Shown piece by piece: positions 54,754 through 64,000 of a stretch of 64,000 bases of DNA. The DNA comes from Cellulophaga lytica DSM 7489. Its GTDB lineage: Bacteria; Bacteroidota; Bacteroidia; Flavobacteriales; Flavobacteriaceae. The stretch lies in the NCBI RefSeq assembly GCF_000190595.1, contig NC_015167.1, forward strand, positions 2,345,501 to 2,409,500, in the 5' to 3' direction. Each line of letters starts with the position of its first letter. The stretch's first letter is position 1. Both the position numbers and the translations under genes were made by a program. The notes beneath the pieces are model-generated. The model was not told where the DNA came from, did no database searches, and worked only from the letters and a program-made list of their open reading frames with translations.

Positions 54754-56168
54754 TAAATAGATATGCAACACTTTTGTTTTTTGTGTGTGCCACATTTGGT
54801 TTTTCGCAAAATAAGCAAATAATGTACGACTTTAAAGAGGTGCCACAAGCTATGCTTTTAAATCCGGGTATAGAAACAGGTTTAAATATGTATGTTGGTG
54901 TGCCCTTATTGTCTGGTATTTCTTTTCAGGCAGGATCTAGTGGTGCTTCTGTAAACGATTTTTTTGCTAATGATGGTTTAGATATAAACGATAAAATTAG
55001 AGAACGTGCATTGTATGGTATGAAACCATCTGATGATTTAAGCGGTACTTACCACTTAGAAATTTTAAACGTTGGATTTAGAAGCAGAAAAAATCCAGAT
55101 AATTTTTACTCTTTTGGTATTTATAATGAAGGTGATGCTATTGGGTATTGGTTTAAAGATTATGCCATTTTAGGTTTTGAGGGAAATGCAGACAGGTTAA
55201 ATCAAAGGTTTGATTTGTCTCACTTAAAAACAAGAGGAGAAATGGTAAACGTTTTTCATTTTGGTGTAAATAAGCGTGTAAACAACAGACTTATAGTAGG
55301 TGCAAGAGCTAAATTATACTCAAGCATTTTTTCATTTAAATCTACTAAAAATAAAGGGTATTTTGTAACCACAGAAGGTCAAAATAACTTATTAGCCTCT
55401 ACTTTAGTTGCAGATATGCAACTGCAAACATCTGGTTTAAATAGCATAGAAGAAGCTAATGACAATGGTAATTTAGGTAGTGTTATTACAAAAAGAGGTT
55501 TGTTGGGCGGAGATTTAGGTGTTGGTGTAGACTTAGGGTTTACCTACCAATTAAACAGAAACACAACAGTTACTGCTAGTATTTTAGACTTAGGTTTTAT
55601 AATGAATTCTACAGATGTTAAAAATTATACTTTAAAAGGACAAGCTACAGTAGAAGGCGTAGAGGTAATTTTACCAGATGCTTTAGCAGATCCATCAAGA
55701 GATTTTTGGCAAGATTTGGTAGATGAGGTAGATGGATTAATACCGTACGAAGAAAATCAAGATTCATATATAAGTTTTAGGCCAACTAAACTTTATGGCT
55801 CTATACGTTACAATTTTGGAGAACAAGATAGAAGTATGCAAGATTGTGATTGTAAAGCCGGTGGTAGTAAAGGTAGCTTAGGTTTTCCTAATGCTGTAGG
55901 CGGACAATTATATGTAATTAACAGACCAAGAGGGCCACAAGTGGCATTAACTGGTTTTTACCAAAGAAATTTTGGAAAAGCAATTAGCTTAAAAACAACT
56001 TACACGGTAGACAAGTTTTCATATACAAACATAGGTTTTGGAGCAAATCTTAACTTAGGCCCAGTAAACCTATATGCAATGGCAGATAATTTAATTGCAT
56101 ATAAAAATTTAGCAGCTTCACAGTACGCATCTTTTCAATTAGGAATTAATGTTATATCTTGGCGTTAA
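54750..56168 (+). CDS. DUF5723 family outer-membrane beta-barrel protein
   Basis: A 472-residue exported protein with signal peptide (LLFFVCATFGFSQ). Its repeated amphipathic strands, the PQAMLLNPGIETGLNMYVG opening and the VGGQLYVINRPRGPQVALTGF segment match DUF5723 proteins, which are FadL/PorV-like barrels of Bacteroidota. A CDCKAGG insert is present. The substrate is unknown. It sits in a four-gene envelope operon with the lipoprotein before and the 260-residue secreted protein after. Confidence 0.85.
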   Translation: MINRYATLLFFVCATFGFSQNKQIMYDFKEVPQAMLLNPGIETGLNMYVGVPLLSGISFQAGSSGASVNDFFANDGLDINDKIRERALYGMKPSDDLSGTYHLEILNVGFRSRKNPDNFYSFGIYNEGDAIGYWFKDYAILGFEGNADRLNQRFDLSHLKTRGEMVNVFHFGVNKRVNNRLIVGARAKLYSSIFSFKSTKNKGYFVTTEGQNNLLASTLVADMQLQTSGLNSIEEANDNGNLGSVITKRGLLGGDLGVGVDLGFTYQLNRNTTVTASILDLGFIMNSTDVKNYTLKGQATVEGVEVILPDALADPSRDFWQDLVDEVDGLIPYEENQDSYISFRPTKLYGSIRYNFGEQDRSMQDCDCKAGGSKGSLGFPNAVGGQLYVINRPRGPQVALTGFYQRNFGKAISLKTTYTVDKFSYTNIGFGANLNLGPVNLYAMADNLIAYKNLAASQYASFQLGINVISWR

Positions 56169-56182
56169 ATTTACTTAGTCCT

Positions 56183-56965
56183 ATGAAACAGTTACTTTTT
56201 AGCACAATTTTTATGTGCTCATTTTTTTTATCAGCTCAAAATTTTAACGAATATAAATACATAATTGTTCCTAAAAAATTTAATGCTTTTAAAGAGGAAG
56301 ATCAATATAGAACAAGTGCATTGGTTAAGTTTCTGTTTGATAAAAAGGGGTATAATGTTGTATATGATGACGCTATGCCACAAGATTTAAAATCTAACAG
56401 ATGTTTAGGTTTAACAGTAGATTTAAAAGATGAGTCTAATATGTTTACTACAAAAGCAGGTTTGTTACTAAAAGACTGTAATGCAGACCAAGTTTTTAAA
56501 ACTACAATTGCAAAGAGTAAACAAAAAGAATATCAAAAAGCCTATAATGAAGCTATTAGAAGTGCATTTAAATCTTTTAATACAATAACTTATAATTACA
56601 CACCTAAGCAACAAGAAAAGCAAAATAACCAAACTTTGGTTGTGAGTTATGAAGGTGATGTAGAAGAGGTTAAGGAAAAAACAGTAGCTCCGGCTCCCGT
56701 TAAAAAACAAGTTGTTGCAGTTGCTAAAGCAGAAGAGTCTGTTCTAGAAGGTGTTTTATATGCACAACAGATTAGCAATGGTTACCAATTGGTAGATAGT
56801 ACTCCTAAAATTGAATACAAAATGTATAAAACTACAGTACAAAATGTATTTTTGGCAACTAATAATGATATTAACGGAATAGTAGTATCTAAAAACGGCA
56901 AATGGTTTTTTGAGTATTACCAAGGAGATAAATTACAATCTAAAGAATTAAACATAAAGTTTTAA
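56183..56965 (+). CDS. secreted protein, unknown function
   Basis: From ATG 56183 a 260-residue protein with signal peptide (FSTIFMCSFFLSAQ) and a mature part with the YKYIIVPKKFNAFKEEDQYRTS opening seen in small flavobacterial envelope proteins. A lysine/glutamine-rich linker at about 140-180 separates two halves. The alternative ATG at 56159 lies inside the DUF5723 gene and adds eight residues. It follows the DUF5723 gene by 14 nt and its 3' end is 2 nt from the convergent rarA gene. Confidence 0.75.
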   Translation: MKQLLFSTIFMCSFFLSAQNFNEYKYIIVPKKFNAFKEEDQYRTSALVKFLFDKKGYNVVYDDAMPQDLKSNRCLGLTVDLKDESNMFTTKAGLLLKDCNADQVFKTTIAKSKQKEYQKAYNEAIRSAFKSFNTITYNYTPKQQEKQNNQTLVVSYEGDVEEVKEKTVAPAPVKKQVVAVAKAEESVLEGVLYAQQISNGYQLVDSTPKIEYKMYKTTVQNVFLATNNDINGIVVSKNGKWFFEYYQGDKLQSKELNIKF

Positions 56966-56967
56966 TT

Positions 56968-58245
56968 CTAAAGTTCATATTTATCTTTCCACCTATTTTT
57001 TAAAAATTCTTTAATAGTTCGTTCTCGGTTATTATTTCCAGGAATGTAAAAAGAACTACCTGATAACTCATCAGGTAAAAATTCTGCTGCTACAAAGTTA
57101 TTTTCATAATTGTGGGCATATTGGTAGTCTTTACCATAACCAATATCTTTCATTAATTTGGTGGGAGCATTACGCAAAGCAAGCGGTACAGATAAATCTC
57201 CTGTTTGTTTAACAACCTGCTGTGCTTTTCCTATAGCAGCATAACTGGCGTTACTTTTAGCAGATGTAGCTAAATATATAGCACATTGGCTAAGTATAAT
57301 TCGTGCTTCTGGGTAACCAATTGTACTAACAGCTTGAAAAGTGGTATTAGCCATAACCAAAGCAGTAGGGTTAGCATTGCCAATATCTTCAGACGCAGCA
57401 ATAAGCATTCTTCGAGCAATAAATTTTACATCTTCGCCTCCTTCAATCATACGAGCTAACCAATACACAGCACCGTTAGGGTCACTACCACGAATAGATT
57501 TTATAAAAGCAGAAACAATATCATAATGTTGCTCTCCTGTTTTGTCGTATAAAACAGTGTTTTTTTGTACTTTGCTTAGTACCAATTCATCAGTAATAAC
57601 AACATCTTCTGTGTCTTCAGAATTTATAACTAGCTCAAACATATTTAACAGCTTTCTGCCGTCACCTCCAGAGAGTCTTAACAAAGCTTCTGTTTCTTTT
57701 AGTTCAATTTTCTTCTTTTGTAGCTGTGCATCTTGTCGTATTGCACGTTCAAGCAAAGTAACCAAGTCGTGCTTATCAAAAGGTTTTAAAATATAAACCT
57801 GACACCTGCTTAAAAGTGCAGGTATAACTTCAAAACTAGGATTTTCAGTTGTAGCCCCAATTAAGGTAACCCAACCCTTTTCTACAGCTGCCAGTAAAGA
57901 ATCTTGCTGAGATTTACTAAATCGATGAATTTCATCAATAAATAAAATGGGATTTTTAGTAGTAAATAAACCGCCGCTTTTTTTTGCTTTTTCTATAACC
58001 TCTCTAACATCTTTTACCCCACTACTAATAGCACTTAGTGTGTAAAAAGGCCTGTCTATTTCATTAGCTATAATATTAGCTAAAGTGGTTTTACCAGTAC
58101 CAGGAGGTCCCCAAAGAATTAAAGAAGGTAATATACCTCTTTTAATTTGTTGGGTTAGTGTGCCATTATCACCAACTAAGTGGGTCTGACTCACATATTC
58201 TGTTAACGTTTTTGGTCTTACTCTTTCTGCTAAAGGCTCATTCAT
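56968..58245 (-). CDS. rarA: replication-associated recombination protein A (AAA+)
   Basis: A 425-residue clamp-loader-like AAA+ ATPase that acts at stalled replication forks. Walker A is [13 protein letters not shown], Walker [17 protein letters not shown], sensor 1 [13 protein letters not shown], and the C-terminal tetramerisation part has AIGKAQQ and [12 protein letters not shown]. The length is normal. It is divergent from the rhomboid gene (89 nt) and convergent with the secreted protein gene. Confidence 0.96.
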   Translation of the reverse strand: MNEPLAERVRPKTLTEYVSQTHLVGDNGTLTQQIKRGILPSLILWGPPGTGKTTLANIIANEIDRPFYTLSAISSGVKDVREVIEKAKKSGGLFTTKNPILFIDEIHRFSKSQQDSLLAAVEKGWVTLIGATTENPSFEVIPALLSRCQVYILKPFDKHDLVTLLERAIRQDAQLQKKKIELKETEALLRLSGGDGRKLLNMFELVINSEDTEDVVITDELVLSKVQKNTVLYDKTGEQHYDIVSAFIKSIRGSDPNGAVYWLARMIEGGEDVKFIARRMLIAASEDIGNANPTALVMANTTFQAVSTIGYPEARIILSQCAIYLATSAKSNASYAAIGKAQQVVKQTGDLSVPLALRNAPTKLMKDIGYGKDYQYAHNYENNFVAAEFLPDELSGSSFYIPGNNNRERTIKEFLKNRWKDKYEL

Positions 58246-58334
58246 ACCACAAAAATAAAAAGAATCTAAATGACAATTTAGCAGATTTATATTTTTTGGC
58301 TAAATCATTGCGTTATTGTAGTAAATTAGTGTTA

Positions 58335-59081
58335 ATGACAGACAATAATTACTTTAAATTCTCCAATTCGGTATTATTAGTGCCAATAATAGCAGTACTT
58401 AGTATTTGGACGGTCTATTGGGTAGAATTACAATTTAAAATTAATTTTAACCATTTTGGAGTGTATCCAAGAACACTTAGCGGAATTAAAGGTGTTTTTT
58501 TTAGTCCGTTTATACATGGGTCATTAAAGCATTTGTATAGTAATACATTGCCATTGGTGGTGTTAAGTGCCGCTCTTGTTTATTTTTATAAACCAGTAGC
58601 TTTTAAAGTATTATTTTATGGTACACTATTGTCTGGTTTAATTACTTGGGTAATTGGTAGACCATCTTACCATATTGGAGCAAGTGGAGTTATTTACTTA
58701 CTAGCTAGTTTTATATTTTTTAAAGGTGTTTTTGCAAAACATTTTAGACTAATTGCACTTTCTTTATTTGTTGTATTTGTTTACGGTAGTATGCTTTGGT
58801 ATATTTTACCAATAAAAGAAGGTATATCTTGGGAAGGCCATTTAGGCGGATTTATTACAGGGTTGTTTTTTGCATACTTTTTAAAGGCAGATATTCCTAT
58901 ACCCAAAAAATATGCTTGGGAAGAGGATAGCTACAATGAGGAAGCAGATGAGTTTTTACGTCATTTTGATGAAGATGGTAATTTTATAGAATCTACTCCT
59001 GAATCAGAACCTGAAACCGATTTAGATACTACAAGTCCAATTAAAATTACTTACCACTATAAAGAAAACAAAGAAGAGTAG
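58335..59081 (+). CDS. rhomboid family intramembrane serine protease
   Basis: From ATG 58335 a 248-residue protein with six membrane segments. The catalytic dyad is Ser117 (HIGASGVIY) and His169 (WEGHLGGFITG). The loop with HGSLKHLYSN (His61, Asn70) matches the oxyanion-hole region. The C-terminal ~65 residues are acidic and cytoplasmic. A longer frame from 58158 would overlap rarA and add unrelated residues. Substrates are unknown. Confidence 0.92.
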   Translation: MTDNNYFKFSNSVLLVPIIAVLSIWTVYWVELQFKINFNHFGVYPRTLSGIKGVFFSPFIHGSLKHLYSNTLPLVVLSAALVYFYKPVAFKVLFYGTLLSGLITWVIGRPSYHIGASGVIYLLASFIFFKGVFAKHFRLIALSLFVVFVYGSMLWYILPIKEGISWEGHLGGFITGLFFAYFLKADIPIPKKYAWEEDSYNEEADEFLRHFDEDGNFIESTPESEPETDLDTTSPIKITYHYKENKEE

Positions 59082-59087
59082 CATAAT

Positions 59088-59825
59088 TTATGCTAAGCGT
59101 TGCCTTACAGCTTCATATAAAAACACACCACAAGCAACAGAAACGTTTAATGATTCTATTTCGCCTAATAATGGCAATTTAGCAGTATGGTCTGCTGCTT
59201 TTAATATTGATGGAGAAATACCTACATCTTCTGATCCCATAATTATTGCAGAAGCTTCTTTAAAAGAAACATCGTAAATTGTGTTTTCCGTTTTTTCTGA
59301 GGCAGCAATAATTTTTACTCCAGATGCCTGTAAATAATGTACAGCGTCTTTAATGTGGTTAACTTTTGCAATTGGAACTTTAAAGGCCGCTCCGGCAGAT
59401 GTTTTTATGGTATCTGCAGTTACAGGTGCAGCACCTTTTTTCTGAATAATTATACCATCTACACCAGTACACTCTGCGGTTCTAATAATGGCACCAAAAT
59501 TACGTACATCAGATAATTGATCTAGAAGTAGAAAAAGAGGAGCTTCTTTTTTTTGAATAACGCTTTCAACTAATTCTTCAAAATTATGAAACGTGATAGG
59601 AGATATGTTAGCAACTACACCTTGGTGATTATTTTTTGTTAGCCTGTTTAGTTTTTCAACAGGTACATAAGAAATGCTAATTCCTTTTTTTCTGGCTAAA
59701 TTTTCTAGTTCTCTAAAAAGATCACCTTTTAATCCCTTTTGAACAAAAATTTTATCTAGAGCTTCATTAGCATTAATGGCTTCTATAATAGCTCTAATAC
59801 CATAAATTTGGGTAGTTTTTTCCAT
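59088..59825 (-). CDS. rlmB: 23S rRNA (guanosine-2'-O)-methyltransferase RlmB
   Basis: A 245-residue SpoU-type methyltransferase that modifies G2251 of 23S rRNA. The N-terminal substrate-binding part has IYGIRAIIEAINANEAL. The knotted SPOUT domain carries LLDQLSDVRNFGAIIRTAECTGVDGII, IIMGSEDVGISPSIL and LPLLGEIESLNVSVACGVFLYEA. All three SpoU motifs are intact. Its -7 element ends 4 nt before the ATG, predicting a leaderless or nearly leaderless mRNA. Its upstream neighbour ends at a terminator. Confidence 0.95.
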   Translation of the reverse strand: MEKTTQIYGIRAIIEAINANEALDKIFVQKGLKGDLFRELENLARKKGISISYVPVEKLNRLTKNNHQGVVANISPITFHNFEELVESVIQKKEAPLFLLLDQLSDVRNFGAIIRTAECTGVDGIIIQKKGAAPVTADTIKTSAGAAFKVPIAKVNHIKDAVHYLQASGVKIIAASEKTENTIYDVSFKEASAIIMGSEDVGISPSILKAADHTAKLPLLGEIESLNVSVACGVFLYEAVRQRLA

Positions 59826-59829
59826 TTGG

Positions 59830-59837
59830 CAAAGGTA
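59830..59837 (-). promoter_or_regulatory. -7 promoter element for rlmB, probably leaderless
   Basis: TACCTTTG on the minus strand matches TAnnTTTG and ends 4 nt before the ATG at 59825, as for the gene at 2513. Confidence 0.5.
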
Positions 59838-59843
59838 TAAAAA

Positions 59844-59869
59844 AAACCTGCGGAAATCTCCGCAGGTTT
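59844..59869 (-). terminator. terminator of the SusC-SusD operon
   Basis: AAACCTGCGGA and TCCGCAGGTTT form an 11-bp stem with a 4-nt loop; on the minus strand a run of T follows. It lies between the SusD stop and the rlmB promoter. Confidence 0.9.
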
Positions 59870-59901
59870 AGATATTAAATAGGATTTATTTTTCTAATTA
59901 A

Positions 59902-61497
59902 TTAGTTTACATCCCAAAATAATTTACTTGTAATTAAATCACCATTAGAAAGGCCTTGGGCAGCAGCATTTCTGTTTTCCCCATTTAAAGTTTGTAGTAA
60001 TTGCGGGTACCTTAAACGAAAAGGTAAGTCATCTACAGAAGGGTCTACAGGTCCAGGTTCAAAAATATAACTAGTTAATGGGTCATCTGTATTTTGTTCA
60101 TCAACTTGAACTTGAGGTAAAGTGATTAATTCATTAGGTTGAATTAATGTATTTGGAAAACCTGTTCTTCTGTATTCTGTGTATGCTTGGTGAGCTTGCA
60201 TATATAAAGCAATGTATTTTTGGTTTAATACATTTGCTTGATTAGCAGCAGGCAAACTTGATACAAAAGTAGTAATGTCTGCTGTAGGAACTCCCCATTT
60301 TTCCATACTTGCAGTTACACCATTTTCATAATTAGTTTGTGACCAACCATTACGTTCAGAAATTAAGAATTCTACCTCTGCATATTCCATTAGAACTTCT
60401 TTGTAGTTTGGTTTTAGAACGTTACTGCTAGGATAAGAATACGCAATGTTTCTTAAAAAATTAGTATTTCTAAAAGCATAAGGAATACCTACATAGTCAT
60501 CAAAGTTTTCTGTAACAACTGCAGTTCCATCTTTAACTTTTGCTATTCCTTCTGAAATTGGTACAGCCATTTTAAATAATCTAGGGTCAGGATTAAAGTT
60601 TCCTCTTTCTCCTTTTAGTAACTCTATAAATGGTGCTGCAACAGCAAAATCTGTTCTGTCAATGAATGAATCCCACAATGGTGAAGAATTAGCATCAGCA
60701 GTGTCGTAAGATTGTGCAGCATTATCATCATTAGATGTCATAACTCCACTAGCAATAGCTGCATCAAAAGCAGTTTCATATGTTGCATTATCCACACCTT
60801 TTATAGTTGTAGCTACTCTTAGGATTAAAGAATTGGCAAACTTTTTCCACTTTGTTGCATCTCCACCATAAATGTTATCACCACTGTTAAAAACTACAGC
60901 ACCTTCATTAATCATATCAGCAGACTCTCTTAATTCTTTTAGTATATCCATATAGATATCTTCTTGAGCAGCAAAAACAGGTGTAGCTGTTTCCTCTAGC
61001 TTTAAAGCTTGAAAGGTTTCGTTATCAGAACCATAAGAATAGTAAGGAACATCCCCAAAGAAATTTGTTAGCTCGTAAAACATATAAGAAAGCATAATAC
61101 GAGAAGCGGCTATTTGATTATCATTATCGCCATATGCAGCAGCAAGGCCTCTTGTTTCTTCATTTGTATTTTGATCTAATATAGCTTTAAAATCTGTAGC
61201 AACTAAATATGTGTTGCGGTATATAGATTCTGCAGAAGATTCACGGTATAGATATCTGTCTTCATCAGCATAAGCAGTTTGTCCCCAGTACTGAACCCAA
61301 GGAAGAGTTAATCTTCCTTCATTAAATGCATCTCTAGAGAAATCTGTGAATTGTTTAGTAGCACTAGCAAAAATATTACTAGTAGGTACTACCTCTGGGT
61401 TGTTTGGATTCTCATTAATTTCTGCTAAATCTTGGTCACAGGAATTAAAAGTAATTGCCAATACAACTGCTAATAATAGTATAAATTTATTTTTCAT
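59902..61497 (-). CDS. SusD/RagB-like outer-membrane lipoprotein
   Basis: A 531-residue surface lipoprotein with signal peptide and lipobox (TFNSC, Cys20). It matches the SusD-like group seen with SusC barrels: LAEINENPNNPE near the start, ALKLEETATPVF, the GDATKWKKFANSLILRVATT helix, and LMEYAEVEFLISERNGW. SusD caps the SusC transporter and captures substrate, usually an oligosaccharide or peptide. No glycanase or protease lies nearby, so the substrate cannot be named. It follows susC by 4 nt on the same strand. Confidence 0.95.
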   Translation of the reverse strand: MKNKFILLLAVVLAITFNSCDQDLAEINENPNNPEVVPTSNIFASATKQFTDFSRDAFNEGRLTLPWVQYWGQTAYADEDRYLYRESSAESIYRNTYLVATDFKAILDQNTNEETRGLAAAYGDNDNQIAASRIMLSYMFYELTNFFGDVPYYSYGSDNETFQALKLEETATPVFAAQEDIYMDILKELRESADMINEGAVVFNSGDNIYGGDATKWKKFANSLILRVATTIKGVDNATYETAFDAAIASGVMTSNDDNAAQSYDTADANSSPLWDSFIDRTDFAVAAPFIELLKGERGNFNPDPRLFKMAVPISEGIAKVKDGTAVVTENFDDYVGIPYAFRNTNFLRNIAYSYPSSNVLKPNYKEVLMEYAEVEFLISERNGWSQTNYENGVTASMEKWGVPTADITTFVSSLPAANQANVLNQKYIALYMQAHQAYTEYRRTGFPNTLIQPNELITLPQVQVDEQNTDDPLTSYIFEPGPVDPSVDDLPFRLRYPQLLQTLNGENRNAAAQGLSNGDLITSKLFWDVN

Positions 61498-61501
61498 TTT
61501 C

Positions 61502-64000
61502 TTAGAATTTTAATTGTAAGTTTAATCCATAGCTTTTAGTTGATGGTAAAGAACCACCTTCAGAACCTTGGATGTTTCCACTTCCAGAAGTAGCTACTTC
61601 TGGGTCAAAGTTATCATTGTCTAATCCCCACACACCTAAGTTTCTTCCAAAAGCAGAAATGTTTACAGCAGAAATACCAGTGTTTTTTAATAGGTTAGAT
61701 GGTAATTTATAACTTAAACTAACCTCCCTTAATTTTACGTAATCGGCATTAAATACATTGGCTGCATCTGCTCCAAAATAATAATCTGTACCTTCCTGCT
61801 GTGCAGATATTACTTGGGTATTTGGAGCTGTATTTGTTACAACATAATCTCCATTAGCATCATAAGTAATAGTACCCGTTACACCTTCTAAAACGGTACC
61901 AACTTCTCTTTTGTTGTTTGTTGCTGTTTGTTCTAATATACCAGAGTAGTTACCCCATATATTTGTTAGAGACCTGTACTTACCACCTTTTTGTACATCT
62001 ATTAAAAATCCTAAACTAAGGTTTTTGTAACGGAAACTATTTTTAAAGCCCATATTGTAATCAGGAAGAATTGATCCTAAGTTTTCTACATTTTGAGTTT
62101 CTGCGTAGCTACCGTTTGCATTTACAACCTTGTTACCTTGATCATCAAAAACAAAATTTGTACCTCTAATTACTCCATATGATTCCCCTACAACAGCATT
62201 TATTGATACTGAATTAAAAGGAAAAGATGCAATTTGTAAAGATTCTACACCGTCAATTATTTCAAGTAATTCGTTGTCATTTTTTGAGAAATTCCAAGTG
62301 AAATCCCAAGAAAAATCTTCAGTTTGTATTGGAGTTATATTAACTAAAGCTTCTATACCTCTGTTTCTCAAAACACCTGCATTTGTAAATGTAGAGTTGT
62401 AACCTGTTGAAGGGTCAACTGTTACAGGAGTTATCAAGTCGCTAGTTTCTTCATTGTAGTAAGTTAGATCAAAACTAAGGCGATTTTTTAAGAAAGCCAT
62501 TTCTAAACCTACTTCATAAGTCTGCTTTAATTCTGGACGTAAATTTGGATTTTGGCTTATACCATTTGTACTAAATGGTACATCTCCTAAAAATGGAATA
62601 TCAGCTACAAATGTAGTTGCTAACTGGTAAGGGTCAGTATCACTACCTACTTCTGCATAACCACCACGTATTTTACCAAATGACAACCAATCTGCTTTAA
62701 TTAAATTAGAAAACACAATACTACCGTTTACACCTGGGTAAAAGAAAGAATTATCATTTTCAGGAAGTGTTGATGACCAATCACTACGACCAACAACTGT
62801 TAAATAAGCAAAGTTGTCATATCCTAAAGAAACAGATCCGTAAACACTGTTTACTCTTTTGTAAGAGTCATATTCTGTTGCCTGAGCAGGGTCTGATGAG
62901 TTACTAATGTTGTAAAGTCCAGGTACAACCAAACCTCCCGAAGTAGTTGCAGATAATCTATGAAATTCATTATCCCTACGGTTTGTACCTATAAATGAGT
63001 TAACACTAAATTTATCATCCATAAATTTTTTGTCAAAATGTAGTCTAGCCTCGTAATTTATTTCTTGGAAATCTCTATCCGTTTCAGTATAAAATGCTGG
63101 TGATTGAGAGCCAACTGCTCTACGATCATTTATTCTAAAGTCATAAGTATCTGCATATATTTTAGCAACTACATATAATTCATCTGTAAAATTATAAGTT
63201 GCACCTATATTACCATACCAACGTGTACGTTTATCTTCTGATGTATTTTCATACAATGTCCAGTATGGGTTGTCTGAGTATCTAGGGCTTCCATCTTCTG
63301 CAGAAACTCTATTCCAGCTACGTTGAGTACCGTCTTCTCTTTTATATTTTTTTAAACGTTCAAAATCTAAAGACGTTTGACCAAATTGATACATCTGCTG
63401 AACTACACCAGATCCTGTATAACCTGAGGCTGGCCTATTAAATCCGTCAGTAATTGTTAAGTTAACAAGTGCATCTACTTTCAACTTATCTGTTAATTGA
63501 CTTGTAGCGTTAAAGTTAACAGAGCTTTTATTTAACTCAGAATTAGGAACAATACCAGTAGTACTTGTTTTATTAGCACTTAAACGTACTGTAGATTTTT
63601 CTGTTCCTTGTGAAAAAGATACTCCGTTATTATAAGTTACACCAGTATTCCAAAAAGAATCTTTATCATTTTTAGGAGCAACCCATGGCCTTGTTTGTAA
63701 ATAATCATCACTAAACTCAGGATCAAAAGCATCCCAATGCAATACTTGTTGACCTTCATATCTTGGCCCCCAAGATTCATCTGTACCATAATCAACAACA
63801 TTATACACAGTACCATTAATAGTTGTAGTTCCAAAACCAACTTGACCTATAGTGCTTGCATCACCAGCACCACCACCGTATAAGTTTTGTACTTTAGGAA
63901 GAATATTAACTTTGTCAAATGTAATACCAGAGTTTATTGTTATTTGTGCTTTTCCTTTTTTTCCAGACTTCGTTGTTATAAGGATAACACCATTACTTGC
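61502..64000 (-). CDS. SusC/RagA TonB-linked outer-membrane transporter, N-terminus cut by window edge
   Basis: The frame is open from the right edge to 61502, giving 832 residues; about 150-200 N-terminal residues (signal peptide, carboxypeptidase-like domain, part of the plug) are outside. At the edge the plug end reads ASNGVILITTKSG, the SusC signature. The barrel follows, with RGIEALVNI and NADYVKLREVSLSYKLPSNLL, ending YGLNLQLKF. A GTG at 63808 is internal, not the start. It is partnered with the SusD gene 4 nt downstream and depends on TonB for energy. Confidence 0.95.
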   Translation of the reverse strand, partial: ASNGVILITTKSGKKGKAQITINSGITFDKVNILPKVQNLYGGGAGDASTIGQVGFGTTTINGTVYNVVDYGTDESWGPRYEGQQVLHWDAFDPEFSDDYLQTRPWVAPKNDKDSFWNTGVTYNNGVSFSQGTEKSTVRLSANKTSTTGIVPNSELNKSSVNFNATSQLTDKLKVDALVNLTITDGFNRPASGYTGSGVVQQMYQFGQTSLDFERLKKYKREDGTQRSWNRVSAEDGSPRYSDNPYWTLYENTSEDKRTRWYGNIGATYNFTDELYVVAKIYADTYDFRINDRRAVGSQSPAFYTETDRDFQEINYEARLHFDKKFMDDKFSVNSFIGTNRRDNEFHRLSATTSGGLVVPGLYNISNSSDPAQATEYDSYKRVNSVYGSVSLGYDNFAYLTVVGRSDWSSTLPENDNSFFYPGVNGSIVFSNLIKADWLSFGKIRGGYAEVGSDTDPYQLATTFVADIPFLGDVPFSTNGISQNPNLRPELKQTYEVGLEMAFLKNRLSFDLTYYNEETSDLITPVTVDPSTGYNSTFTNAGVLRNRGIEALVNITPIQTEDFSWDFTWNFSKNDNELLEIIDGVESLQIASFPFNSVSINAVVGESYGVIRGTNFVFDDQGNKVVNANGSYAETQNVENLGSILPDYNMGFKNSFRYKNLSLGFLIDVQKGGKYRSLTNIWGNYSGILEQTATNNKREVGTVLEGVTGTITYDANGDYVVTNTAPNTQVISAQQEGTDYYFGADAANVFNADYVKLREVSLSYKLPSNLLKNTGISAVNISAFGRNLGVWGLDNDNFDPEVATSGSGNIQGSEGGSLPSTKSYGLNLQLKF

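Noticed and set aside
63637-63840. Minus-strand open frame of 67 codons in a different frame of the SusC gene
   Set aside because: Overlaps the SusC barrel coding sequence and has no family features.

Overview
The window is a chromosomal segment of a Bacteroidota bacterium, most likely of the family Flavobacteriaceae. The evidence is the AT-rich sequence, a SusC/SusD pair, lipoproteins with short Bacteroidota-type lipoboxes, DUF4494, DUF5723 and DUF2071 family proteins, an Hpt-Adk fusion, and repeated use of the Bacteroidota -7 promoter element TAnnTTTG with little Shine-Dalgarno sequence. The genus cannot be fixed from the sequence alone. I see no tRNA or rRNA genes, no CRISPR array and no intact insertion sequence or phage.

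Layout: 1-2377 holds most of glycine dehydrogenase gcvP (minus, cut by the left edge). A UbiA-like membrane protein follows, convergent with an ECF-type sigma factor and its small zinc-finger partner, then a rhodanese lipoprotein. 4539-8209 is a six-gene minus-strand operon headed by a GbsR/MarR regulator (DoxX-like, DUF2071, membrane-anchored methyltransferase, small membrane protein, TIGR01777 oxidoreductase) with a good candidate operator. 8385-22005 is the most accessory-looking part: two LRR proteins flank a giant DUF4132/MolR-like protein, a small conserved-looking partner, a GC-rich REP-like element, a short endonuclease V and several secreted or membrane proteins of unknown role, one with an apparent frameshift.

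22093-33737 is mostly housekeeping: LLM oxidoreductase, DUF4494, M3 peptidase, a Crp/Fnr regulator next to an Ig-like/LRR lipoprotein and an M43 protease, purEK, an Hpt-Adk fusion and obg. 34439-36996 is the most interesting locus: two tiny membrane proteins, each preceded by a tandem TACCGTT operator with identical 21-bp phasing and identical distance to the -7 element, directly upstream of a LytS-type kinase and LytTR regulator. This looks like a self-contained signalling circuit.

37183-48505 holds cardiolipin synthase and a 2011-residue alpha-2-macroglobulin (sharing an exact 14-bp element at the same distance from both starts), the peptidoglycan recycling ligase Mpl, and a large one-TM protein with a 13-bp inverted repeat at its start. 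48589-51384 encodes a non-canonical Hsp70 with a small GrpE-like partner. 51459-59825 holds radC, a polysaccharide deacetylase-like protein, a YjjG-type nucleotidase, an envelope-protein operon with DUF5723, rarA, a rhomboid protease and rlmB. The right end (59902-64000) is a SusD-SusC pair, with SusC cut by the window edge.

Assignments rest on reading motifs by eye; no database search was run.
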